64,000 nt of DNA. Origin: Cytophagales bacterium. Lineage in GTDB: Bacteria; Bacteroidota; Bacteroidia; Cytophagales; UBA9547. The stretch spans positions 1 through 64,000 of the forward strand of contig JAAFIH010000023.1 in the NCBI GenBank assembly GCA_013297755.1. Reading direction: 5' to 3'. The notes under the pieces are model-generated. The model was not told the DNA's origin. It searched no databases and worked only from the letters and a program-made list of their open reading frames with translations. Made by a program: the position numbers and the translations under genes. Shown piece after piece: positions 46,477-55,164 of this stretch (position 1 is its first letter; each line of letters starts with the position of its first letter).

Positions 46477-46824
46477 AATAGGGGATTTTGCAAGGCTGAA
46501 TCATATACTAGATGCTATCCAATTAATTGAAATCTTTACCAAAGATATTAATCCAGAAAATTTGATGAAAACAAACTTGTTGCTTCTGGTTGTATGTATC
46601 AATTATTGATTATTGGAGAGGCCTGCAAACATATTTCTGAAGAAACTAAAACTAAAAATCCAAATGTCAAATGGCGTCAAGCCTATACATTAAGAAACAA
46701 ATTAGCATAAGAATATCATATTATAATTTTAGAAACAATTTACAAAACCATTAAATTAGAATTTCCAGTTTTCAAAAAACAAATAAATGATATATTAACT
46801 CAATTAGAAAATAAAAATAAATGA
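46466..46824 (+). pseudogene. HEPN (HepT-like) RNase toxin, disrupted
   Basis: The start MKSEIGDFARLNHILDAIQL is in frame with ATG 46466 but runs to a stop at 46609. The rest is in another frame after a shift at about 46550-46560: FDENKLVASGCMYQLLIIGE, ACKHISEETK, WRQAYTLRNKLA, then TAA at 46708, then EYHIIILETIYK to TGA at 46822. The stop replaces the His of the expected R-x4-H-x-Y active site (RNKLAHEY). Both lesions disable the toxin. Confidence 0.82.
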
Positions 46825-48887
46825 TAGCAACACAATCAAGAGTAGAAGACTTTTTATCATCTAATAAAACTCAATTTATAATTCCAGTTTACCAACGAAA
46901 TTATGACTGGACAGTTGGGCAATGCAAACAATTGCTAGATGACATTTTGGAAGTTGGTTACAGCAAAAAAATGAATGCTCATTTCATTGGGAGTATTGTT
47001 TATATACATGATGATGCCTATACAACATCAAGAATTAAAGAACTAACAATCATTGACGGACAACAAAGACTTACGACTTTAACTCTGATTTATTTAGCAC
47101 TTTATAGACTTGCAAAAGAAATTAAAGACGAAGGTTTGGTGAATGAGATTAACGAAACATATTTAATTAACAAGTTTGCTGCGGAAGAAGAAAAACTAAA
47201 ATTAAGACCAACAGAAAATAATGATAGAGCTTTAAAATTTCTATTAAGAAGTGACGAAACAGAAGAGTTTAATGATTTTTCAAAACTTATTGCAAATTTT
47301 GATTATTTCAAAGAAAGGATAAACAAGGATATTTATCCAATAGTTTTAAAGGGTTTGTCAAAATTAATGTTCGTAGAGGTTTCGCTCGAAAGAGGAAAAG
47401 ACGACCCACAAAGAATTTTTGAAAGCCTTAATTCAACTGGTTTAAAATTAGAGGAAGGCGATTTAATTCGTAATTATATTTTAATGGGCCTTAACCCCAA
47501 AGACCAGAATAAAATTTACCAGTCTTATTGGGAAATAATTGAAAAATTAGCAAAAGATGATATTTCAAACGAAAGCAAAGTATCTGATTTTATTCGAGAT
47601 TATTTAACGCTTGAAAACAGAAGTATTCCAAATAAAGGCAAAGTATATTTAGAATTTAAAGCCAAATACCCAACTTCAACGCTTGAAGAATTAGAAGCAA
47701 ATTTATTGGCTATTAAATCATTAGTAAAACATTACAACAAGCTAATAAATCCTAAAAACGAAACCGACAAAGATATTAGGTTGCAGTTAGAACATATCAA
47801 TAGACTTGAAATAAATGTGGTATATCCATTTCTTATGAAAGTTTACGATGATTTTTTCAATAAACTAATTGATAAAGATACTTTCATAAAAGTTTTAGAT
47901 TTAATTCAATCCTATTGTTGGAGGAGATTTATTGTTGGTTTGCCTACAAGCTCGCTAAACAAAATTTTTATGAGTTTTTACAAAGAAGTTGATAGTAGCA
48001 ATTATTTACATTCTGTGCAAAAAGCACTTTTGAAATTGCCAGGAACAAGTCGTTTCCCAAGAAACAAAGAACTTATTGACTCATTGAGAATAAAAGATGT
48101 TTACAACATCAAATCAAAAAACAGAACATACTTGTTAGAAAAGTTAGAGAACTTTGAAAACAGAGAACCTGTAATGATAGAAAGCAATACAGACATAACA
48201 ATTGAACATATTTTTCCTCAAAATCCAGACCCTAAATGGAAAATTGAATTAGGAACTGACGACTACAACTACATTAAAGAAAATTATCTAAACACCATTG
48301 GAAACTTAACACTTTCGGGAAATAATGGCAAACTTGGGAACAAACCATTTTTAGACAAAAGAGATTTAGCTGATGCTGGTTACAAAGACAGCAGACTTTG
48401 GTTAAACAAATATTTGACGATAATTGACAAATGGGACAAAGTCGAATTAGAAAGACGATTTGATTTTATTGCTGAAAGAGTTTTAAAAATATGGGACATA
48501 CCAAATATTACTATTGACGACAAGATAGATAGTAATGTCATAAATATATTTGATGCAGAAGACCCGACATTTAAGAAACTTGAATACGCTATATTTTTCG
48601 ACAATAAATTAGAAGTAAACCAAGTTGCTAAACTTTATATTGAGGTTTTTAAACAACTTTTTGATTTGCAACCTGAAACGTTTTTCACAACAGAGATAGG
48701 AGTAAAAATTGGTTTAACAAAAGCCCCCGAACAAACCAAAACTAGAAGTCCAACAATGTTGAATGACACATATTATATTGATGCAGGATATTCAAACAAA
48801 GACAAATTTGACAGAATAAAACTTGCTTTGACGACTTTTGGCTTTGAGGACGAATTAATGATAAAGTATGCAGAAGAAGATAATTAA
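46821..48887 (+). CDS. GmrSD-like DUF262/DUF1524 protein
   Basis: 688 aa in one chain. The N-terminal DUF262 (GmrS-like, ParB-fold nucleotidase) has FIIPVYQRNYDW at 19-30 and IIDGQQRLTTLTLI with the DGQQR motif at 79-83. DUF1524 (GmrD-like, HNH-type) has ITIEHIFPQNPDPKW near 460 and LNTIGNLTLSGNNGKLGNKP. A C-terminal segment of about 90 residues after 590 resembles a small extra binding domain (YIDAGYSNKDKFDRIKLAL). Type IV restriction of modified DNA is the known role of the family. Its ATG overlaps the HEPN stop by ATGA. Confidence 0.86.
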   Translation: MIATQSRVEDFLSSNKTQFIIPVYQRNYDWTVGQCKQLLDDILEVGYSKKMNAHFIGSIVYIHDDAYTTSRIKELTIIDGQQRLTTLTLIYLALYRLAKEIKDEGLVNEINETYLINKFAAEEEKLKLRPTENNDRALKFLLRSDETEEFNDFSKLIANFDYFKERINKDIYPIVLKGLSKLMFVEVSLERGKDDPQRIFESLNSTGLKLEEGDLIRNYILMGLNPKDQNKIYQSYWEIIEKLAKDDISNESKVSDFIRDYLTLENRSIPNKGKVYLEFKAKYPTSTLEELEANLLAIKSLVKHYNKLINPKNETDKDIRLQLEHINRLEINVVYPFLMKVYDDFFNKLIDKDTFIKVLDLIQSYCWRRFIVGLPTSSLNKIFMSFYKEVDSSNYLHSVQKALLKLPGTSRFPRNKELIDSLRIKDVYNIKSKNRTYLLEKLENFENREPVMIESNTDITIEHIFPQNPDPKWKIELGTDDYNYIKENYLNTIGNLTLSGNNGKLGNKPFLDKRDLADAGYKDSRLWLNKYLTIIDKWDKVELERRFDFIAERVLKIWDIPNITIDDKIDSNVINIFDAEDPTFKKLEYAIFFDNKLEVNQVAKLYIEVFKQLFDLQPETFFTTEIGVKIGLTKAPEQTKTRSPTMLNDTYYIDAGYSNKDKFDRIKLALTTFGFEDELMIKYAEEDN

Positions 48888-48917
48888 CAACTTTATACAA
48901 TTACACAAATTTAATAA

Positions 48918-51900
48918 ATGAACAAATACCCAGAATACAAAACCAGTCCTAATTACCCAGAAATTGCAGCCAAAATTTTGCAATATTGGAACGAAAACCA
49001 AGTTTTTGAGCAATCTGTAAGCTCTCGTGAGGGCAAACCAACTTTTACTTTTTATGAAGGTCCACCATCGGCCAATGGCACTCCTGGCATACATCATGTG
49101 ATGGCTCGTACTATAAAAGATATTTTTTGTAGGTACAAAACGATGCAAGGTTTTCAGGTAAAACGTAAAGGCGGCTGGGATACCCACGGCCTGCCTGTAG
49201 AACTACAAGTTGAAAAAGAATTGGGCATCACCAAAGATGATATTGGTAAGAAAATATCCATTGCCGATTATAACCAAAAATGCAGAGAAACAGTCATGCG
49301 TTTCAAAGCAGAATGGGACGACATGACCCTCAAAATGGGCTATTGGGTTGATTTGGATAACCCATACATCACTTTTGAAAATTCTTACATAGAATCTTGT
49401 TGGTACATTCTCAAAAAGTTCTTTGATCATGGGTTTTTATATAAAGGATTTACTATACAACCTTACTCGCCAGCAGCTGGCACAGGGCTTAGCTCTCATG
49501 AATTGAACCAACCAGGGTGCTACAAAATGGTAAAAGATACTTCTATTGTGGCTCAATTTAAGGTCATTCGCAACTCGGTTTCTGAAAAATTATTTACTAA
49601 TCTTACCAATGATACCAAAGCACTGTCGCATCGTGAGTTGATAAAATCTATCAACGACCCTGATGTTACTGATGCTGTCAAAAACATAGATTGGTCTAAT
49701 GTGTATATATTGGCTTGGACTACCACACCCTGGACTTTGCCCTCGAATGCTGCATTGGCCGTTGGCGATAAAATTACATATATTAAAGTAAAAACTTACA
49801 ATCCATACACATTCAAACCTGTAGTAATTTTACTTGCCAAAGACTTATTGGCCAAATATTTTCATCCAAAATCGGCAGAAATTTCGCTCGAAAGTTATTT
49901 GCCAGGCGATAAAATTATTCCATACCAACTATTAGAAGAGTACAAAGGAAAAGATTTGTTGGGTATTTCTTATGAACAATTGATGCCGAGCCCCCTAACC
50001 CCCGAAGGGGGAAATTCCGACAACCCCACCAAAATTGGAGGCTTAAAAGCCGAATCAGAATGGAGAAACTTAGGTGCCTTTAAAGTAATATCTGGCGATT
50101 TTGTAAGTACCGAAGATGGCACAGGAGTTGTCCACATTGCCCCTACTTTTGGGGCTGACGATGCCAGAGTGGCCAAGCAGGCAGGTGTGCCAAGCATTAC
50201 TATTTTGGATGATACAGGAAAAGAAGCCCCTTTGGTAAATAAAAAAGGTCAATTTGTGGCTCAAATGGGTGAATATGCAGGTTTGTACGTAAAAAATTAT
50301 GACAAACAGGATGAAACAAATCCCATGTATAAGTCTACAGATGTGCTTATTTCAATCCAATTGAAGACAGAAAACAAAGCTTTTAAGGTAGAAAAATATG
50401 AACATAGTTATCCACATTGTTGGCGAACTGATATGCCAGTATTGTATTATCCAATGGAAAGTTGGTTTATCAAAACCACTGCCGTAAAAGATAAAATGGT
50501 GGCCATGAATAAAACCATTCACTGGAAACCAGAAAGTACAGGAACTGGTAGATTTGGTAATTGGCTCGAAAATTTAGTAGATTGGAATCTCTCTCGATCA
50601 AGATATTGGGGAACTCCTTTGCCCATTTGGATAAGCCAAGATGGTGGCGAAATGAAATGTATTGGTAGCATTGAAGAGCTTAAAAATGAAATAAAAAATG
50701 CTAATAAATTACTGAATTTAACTCAACCACTTGAGCTAAAAGACCTTCATCGTCCTTTTGTTGATGACATATTTTTGGCTGATAGTCGTGGGCAAAAAAT
50801 GGTTCGTCAACCAGATTTAATAGATGTGTGGTTTGATTCTGGGGCCATGCCTTATGCCCAATGGAACTATCCATTTTCTAAAAATACTTTGGATGGAGTA
50901 TATCCTGCTGATTTTATTTCTGAGGGTGTCGATCAAACGAGGGGATGGTTTTTTACTTTACACGCCATTGCTGTGATGTTGCACGAAATAGATCCAAAAA
51001 CATTTGGTGGAATAGCCTATAAAAATGTAGTTTCTACAGGACTTGTTTTGGATAAATTTGGCGAAAAAATGTCGAAAAGAAAAGGAAATGTGGTCAATCC
51101 ATTTGAAACAATCGAAAAATATGGCCCAGATGCTACACGTTGGTATTTGGTGGCTAACGCAAATCCTTGGGACAATCTCAAATTTGATTCAGAAGGAATC
51201 AGCGAAATTCAACGCAAATTCTTTGGTACATTACACAATACTTACAATTTTTATGCACTTTATGCAAATTTAGATAATTTCAGTCCTAGCTTCACAACTA
51301 AAAATAACTTACAAAGTCTTACTGAAGCCGACAAATGGATTTTATCAAAACTCAATTCGTTGATTGCAGATGTTACCCAATCTTACGATGACTACGAGCC
51401 AACAAAAGCAGCTCGAGCTATGACTGATTTTGTGTGCAACGACCTTAGCAATTGGTATGTGAGATTAAATAGAAAGCGTTTTTGGCTTACAAAACTAAAC
51501 GATGACAAAATTGCTGCTTACGCCACTCTTAGCACTTGTATAGAAACAGTGGCCAAACTTTCGGCTCCAATTGCACCATTTTATGCTGAAGAGATTTACA
51601 AAAATATTACCTTCTCTTCAGATTTATCTGTTCACTTGGCCGATTTTCCAGTGTCTAATCCTAATGTAATAGATTTAGCACTCGAATCAAGAATGGCTTT
51701 GGCCCAAACCATAACTTCTCTGGTTCATTCTATTAGAAAAAATAATGCTATAAGAGTAAGATTACCATTAAACAAAATTTTAATTCCTGTTTCAAATATT
51801 GACATTAAAAATCAAATTTTAGCTGTTCAGGATTTGATAAAAACAGAAGTAAATATCAAAAATATTGATTTTATAGAAGATACAACTGGTATTGTAACCA

Positions 51901-52421
51901 AAAAAGTAAAACCAAATTTTCAAACCTTAGGAAAAACTTATGGTAAGTTTTTGAAAGATATTGGTACAAAAATTGCTCAATTAAATCAATCTCAAATTGC
52001 AAGTATCGAAAACGGAACTCCTTTGGAGTTTATAGTTTCTGAATCTAAAATCATTATTTCAAAAGAAGATTTATTGATAACCACCGAAGATATACCTGGC
52101 TGGAAAGTGGCAAACGAAGGCGATTTGACAGTAGCTTTGGATGTTCATATAACAGATGAATTAAAAAAAGAAGGAATAGCTAGAGATTTTGTAAATCGAG
52201 TGCAAAATTATAGAAAAGATACTGGTTTTGATGTTGTTGATAAAATTAAAATTTTAGTCGAAAACAAAGACTCGCTCATTGATGCAGCACTAGGCGCTAA
52301 TATGGCTTATATCTGTGCCGAAACCCAAGCCCTAGATTTCAAACTTATTACTAAAATAGCAGAACCAACAATTTTTGAAATGGAAGATTTTGAGTTACTT
52401 GTTAGTATATCAAAAGTATAA
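48918..52421 (+). CDS. ileS: Isoleucyl-tRNA synthetase
   Basis: 1167 aa class I synthetase. The HIGH-type motif is SANGTPGIHHVMARTIKDIF (residues 51-70), KMSKRKGNVVNPFE lies near 716, and the CP1 editing domain shows WTTTPWTLPSNAALAVGD and DGTGVVHIAPTFGADD. In the editing domain, residues about 356-385 are an in-frame insertion whose start (PSPLTPEGGN) is the translation of a GC-rich palindromic repeat. The C-terminal anticodon-binding part is present. Three partial copies of its 5' end lie upstream; this is the only complete one. Confidence 0.96.
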   Translation: MNKYPEYKTSPNYPEIAAKILQYWNENQVFEQSVSSREGKPTFTFYEGPPSANGTPGIHHVMARTIKDIFCRYKTMQGFQVKRKGGWDTHGLPVELQVEKELGITKDDIGKKISIADYNQKCRETVMRFKAEWDDMTLKMGYWVDLDNPYITFENSYIESCWYILKKFFDHGFLYKGFTIQPYSPAAGTGLSSHELNQPGCYKMVKDTSIVAQFKVIRNSVSEKLFTNLTNDTKALSHRELIKSINDPDVTDAVKNIDWSNVYILAWTTTPWTLPSNAALAVGDKITYIKVKTYNPYTFKPVVILLAKDLLAKYFHPKSAEISLESYLPGDKIIPYQLLEEYKGKDLLGISYEQLMPSPLTPEGGNSDNPTKIGGLKAESEWRNLGAFKVISGDFVSTEDGTGVVHIAPTFGADDARVAKQAGVPSITILDDTGKEAPLVNKKGQFVAQMGEYAGLYVKNYDKQDETNPMYKSTDVLISIQLKTENKAFKVEKYEHSYPHCWRTDMPVLYYPMESWFIKTTAVKDKMVAMNKTIHWKPESTGTGRFGNWLENLVDWNLSRSRYWGTPLPIWISQDGGEMKCIGSIEELKNEIKNANKLLNLTQPLELKDLHRPFVDDIFLADSRGQKMVRQPDLIDVWFDSGAMPYAQWNYPFSKNTLDGVYPADFISEGVDQTRGWFFTLHAIAVMLHEIDPKTFGGIAYKNVVSTGLVLDKFGEKMSKRKGNVVNPFETIEKYGPDATRWYLVANANPWDNLKFDSEGISEIQRKFFGTLHNTYNFYALYANLDNFSPSFTTKNNLQSLTEADKWILSKLNSLIADVTQSYDDYEPTKAARAMTDFVCNDLSNWYVRLNRKRFWLTKLNDDKIAAYATLSTCIETVAKLSAPIAPFYAEEIYKNITFSSDLSVHLADFPVSNPNVIDLALESRMALAQTITSLVHSIRKNNAIRVRLPLNKILIPVSNIDIKNQILAVQDLIKTEVNIKNIDFIEDTTGIVTKKVKPNFQTLGKTYGKFLKDIGTKIAQLNQSQIASIENGTPLEFIVSESKIIISKEDLLITTEDIPGWKVANEGDLTVALDVHITDELKKEGIARDFVNRVQNYRKDTGFDVVDKIKILVENKDSLIDAALGANMAYICAETQALDFKLITKIAEPTIFEMEDFELLVSISKV
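49987..50016. repeat. GC-rich palindromic repeat inside ileS
   Basis: AGCCCCCTAACC then CCCGAAGGGGGAAATT, with the perfect stem CCCCC-GAA-GGGGG at 49999-50011. Its base composition is wholly unlike the surrounding AT-rich gene. It is read in frame as PSPLTPEGGN. Confidence 0.8.
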
Positions 52422-52425
52422 AATA

Positions 52426-52462
52426 AAATTCACTACCTTACGAAAATTAAGGTAGTGAATTT
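52426..52462 (+). terminator. ileS terminator
   Basis: A perfect 15-bp stem, AAATTCACTACCTTA paired with TAAGGTAGTGAATTT across a 7-base loop, begins five bases after the stop codon. The following 186 bp to the next gene hold nothing else recognisable. Confidence 0.8.
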
Positions 52463-52648
52463 CAGTAATTTCTAAAAAATAACATTGTATTTTTTCTAGT
52501 TACCTCAGTAAATAACAAAGGTTTATAAATATTCTATGTATATAAGGTTATTTTGCAATTTTGAAAATAAATAGGGGAGTACTAAAAATTCTATATTTGT
52601 AAGATTATATTAAATTTAATTGTTACCTAATAGTAATTTTATACAATT

Positions 52649-53080
52649 TTAGTTTACTTTTCTTGGCCATTTCAAAGCAAAATAGATAATTAGACCTAAA
52701 AGCAAAACTTCTATAAAAGCAGCTATATACATGTGTACCCAAGCCACTCCAACCAAATTAAATATAGTATAGGGAATATACACAAAAGCAACAATTAAAT
52801 TTGCTAAACGATTTATTTTTGCGGGTAAAGCAACTGATAAGAAAATCATCAATACAGGAATCAATATTGATACAAAAGCAGTCAATAAAAATGATTGACT
52901 TATTTCAAATACAAATACTTTTCCTGCCAAAATTTCTTTGATGCAACCAGGCATATACAAATGAAAATAATCTACATAAATATAGAGAAACATAAAACTT
53001 GTCCATAGACTTGCAATTTTTAGTTTTACATGTATTTTAATGTCTTCTAGTACATTTTGGGTGGTTTTTTGAATATTCAT
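52649..53080 (-). CDS. DUF6326-like membrane protein
   Basis: 143 aa with four hydrophobic segments at about 22-42, 60-85, 90-108 and 112-135. The N-terminal VKLKIASLWTSFMFLYIYVDYFHLYMPG and LSVALPAKINRLANLIVAFVYI fit the DUF6326 pattern (function unknown). It is followed upstream by two other minus-strand envelope genes that may form a unit with it. Confidence 0.7.
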   Translation of the reverse strand: MNIQKTTQNVLEDIKIHVKLKIASLWTSFMFLYIYVDYFHLYMPGCIKEILAGKVFVFEISQSFLLTAFVSILIPVLMIFLSVALPAKINRLANLIVAFVYIPYTIFNLVGVAWVHMYIAAFIEVLLLGLIIYFALKWPRKVN

Positions 53081-53134
53081 TTGAATAATTTAATTTAAAG
53101 ATTTAATAATTTAAAATTTGAAATATTACTTTTT

Positions 53135-53506
53135 TTATTTAATAAATTCAATCACCTGAGCACTTACAGTAATAGTTCGTCTGACATAAAATGGTGCAAA
53201 ACCACTGAAATGTTCCTCTGTCATTACATTAATAATGGCTTTGGAGCTGTTTATCAAATTCGCTTTTTTCAACATATTAGAATAAGCATTTTCGTATAAT
53301 TGTCTTTTCGACATTCCACCAATAGCAAACACATAAGGTGCTTCTGAACTTCCACTTACCTGTTCAATAACTTTAAAATTGTTTTCTTTTAAATGAACTT
53401 CTGTAGCGTTTTGATTGTGGTTGGTTACATACGCTATACCTATGCCACATGATACAAAGATGGCAACAAGTAATAATAATAAGGAATAAATACCGATTTT
53501 TTTCAT
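53135..53506 (-). CDS. DUF6567-like lipoprotein
   Basis: 123 aa. The signal peptide ends in a lipobox (LLLVAIFVSCG, Cys20). The mature part, NHNQNATEVHLKENNFKVIE, AIGGMSKRQLYENAYSNMLKK and SSKAIINVMTEEH, matches small Bacteroidota lipoproteins annotated as DUF6567. The role is unknown. Between the DUF6326-like and barrel genes on the same strand. Confidence 0.7.
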   Translation of the reverse strand: MKKIGIYSLLLLLVAIFVSCGIGIAYVTNHNQNATEVHLKENNFKVIEQVSGSSEAPYVFAIGGMSKRQLYENAYSNMLKKANLINSSKAIINVMTEEHFSGFAPFYVRRTITVSAQVIEFIK

Positions 53507-53541
53507 TGTAATAATTATTTGTTTATGTATAGTTTAATGTA

Positions 53542-54165
53542 TTAAAAGTTAAATCCAAAGTGAAGTCCAGGCTCAAATGCAAAATATCCTGGCCATTTAT
53601 TTTCTTTTTCTTTAAAAGATTTTGGAGTATTGGTTTTAATAGGCCAATGTGTAAAACCAATGGAAGGTTCTATAAAAAATCTGTTTTTAAATAACTTAAA
53701 CTGGTATCCCAAACGATATGTCATAAACAATGTAAAGCCATTTGTAATCTTTGATTTATCATCGTTTCTATATGTTTGAAAAGCATTCATAGCATGTATG
53801 CCAGTATATAATCCTTTCCACCAAAAATGATTATAAGCTAATCCAATGATGTATTGGCGCACATATCCAGGAAAATTTTCTTTAGGATCATCAAACGATG
53901 GCCCCCAAGGAACTCCTAAAGGCCAGTTAAATTTTGATGTTTTAAATTCTAAGAAAACCACATTTTTAGGTGTAATCCTATATCCAATATTTATTTGAGC
54001 AAATTCTGGATTATTTACTGTAGAAAAATTTCCTAACATCAAAAGTGTACTCCCAATAAAACATGGTCTGTAGTTAGTAGTATCTTTCTTTACTTGTTTT
54101 GAATTGGCATGAAAACTAAGAGTAAAGATAAAAGCAATTAGAAGGTTTAAAAATTTATTTTGCAT
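53542..54165 (-). CDS. Outer-membrane beta-barrel-like protein
   Basis: 207 aa with signal peptide (LLIAFIFTLSFHANSKQ). Alternating aromatic strands (FAQINIGYRITPKNVVFLEF, YIIGLAYNHFWWKGLYTGIH, LFMTYRLGYQFKLF, FAFEPGLHFGFNF) end in a C-terminal Phe, as in small barrels. No named family recognised. First gene of the probable three-gene envelope unit. Confidence 0.65.
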   Translation of the reverse strand: MQNKFLNLLIAFIFTLSFHANSKQVKKDTTNYRPCFIGSTLLMLGNFSTVNNPEFAQINIGYRITPKNVVFLEFKTSKFNWPLGVPWGPSFDDPKENFPGYVRQYIIGLAYNHFWWKGLYTGIHAMNAFQTYRNDDKSKITNGFTLFMTYRLGYQFKLFKNRFFIEPSIGFTHWPIKTNTPKSFKEKENKWPGYFAFEPGLHFGFNF

Positions 54166-54318
54166 ATCTATTTTATTTAATTGTTAAAAGATATGCAAAA
54201 GTACAGTGGCACTTTACTTAAATTCGTTCACTAAAGTTAATAAATGAATTAATTTCTATAAAAGCCCATTTATTTTTTATAAATTCAAAAAAAATGAATA
54301 TATGTAATATTTCTTCCT

Positions 54319-54395
54319 AAAAAAAAGTCCCTCTCCTTGTATTCTGCGAAATAGTAGCAGAAATTAGATGTAGGGTGGAGCTTTTATTATTTAAA
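54319..54395 (-). terminator. Possible terminator of the Crp-like gene
   Basis: On the minus strand AAAAGCTCCACCCT pairs loosely with AGGAGAGGGACTTTTTTTT; an inner CTGC/GCAG pair also forms. The T run is good; the stem is imperfect. The rest of the 255-bp gap is empty. Confidence 0.4.
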
Positions 54396-54421
54396 CAACT
54401 AAATGGGCTTTTCTATAATTT

Positions 54422-54997
54422 TTACTTTTTTTCTGAAATTCTTGCTCTAAGCCTGCTTAATGACTGAGGTTTTATTCCTAAATAACTTGCCAATTGGTGC
54501 TGAGGAACTCGTTGGATAAGGTCTGGTCGTTTTTGGATTAAATTGAGGTAGCGTTGTTCGGGCGATGAAGTTTTAAACTCATCAAAATTAATTTGTTGTT
54601 TGGCTAGCAATTCTTCTGACAAAAGTTTACACATGATTTCAAATTTTGGAAATTTATTGTTCACTTCTATCGACATTTCATTGTTTGAAACCGCCAAAAA
54701 GCAATCTTCAACACAACTGATATAATATTCAGAAGGAGAATTATGTATAGCACAATGTGGTGTTAGCCCCTCCATTTCAGTAAAAAAAGCGGTAGTTTTT
54801 TCTTCTCCATCAATAATATAATATTTTCTTATACATCCTTTTAGTACAAAGTAACCATCTTTTGACTTCTGACCTTCATTAAGTAAGATAGTACCTTTTT
54901 TTACAGAATGAAAAAGATTTAATTCAATTAAAGCGTTTTTTTCTTCTTCTGTTAAAGTAATGTATTTAGAGATAAACTCAAATAATAAATTTTGCAT
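54422..54997 (-). CDS. Crp/Fnr-family transcriptional regulator
   Basis: 191 aa from the ATG at 54997; a GTG-started extension is possible but lacks support. N-terminal cyclic-nucleotide-binding-like fold (GTILLNEGQKSKDGYFVLKG) and C-terminal winged helix (HQLASYLGIKPQSLSRLRAR, whose SLSRLRAR helix would contact DNA). The cAMP-contacting RxS-type loop is not evident, as in most Bacteroidota members. It may control the three envelope genes just downstream (inference). Confidence 0.85.
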   Translation of the reverse strand: MQNLLFEFISKYITLTEEEKNALIELNLFHSVKKGTILLNEGQKSKDGYFVLKGCIRKYYIIDGEEKTTAFFTEMEGLTPHCAIHNSPSEYYISCVEDCFLAVSNNEMSIEVNNKFPKFEIMCKLLSEELLAKQQINFDEFKTSSPEQRYLNLIQKRPDLIQRVPQHQLASYLGIKPQSLSRLRARISEKK

Positions 54998-55164
54998 TTT
55001 ATCTTTGGTTGAAATAGTTTTTATGGTAACTATCTTCACAATCTAGTCTTTAAAAATAATTTTTATATTTAATATACTAAAATGCTAGTTGATAATTATT
55101 TTAATAATTTGATATTTATTACTTTTATAAACCTTGTAAAAGATAGTTTTAATAATTATAACTT

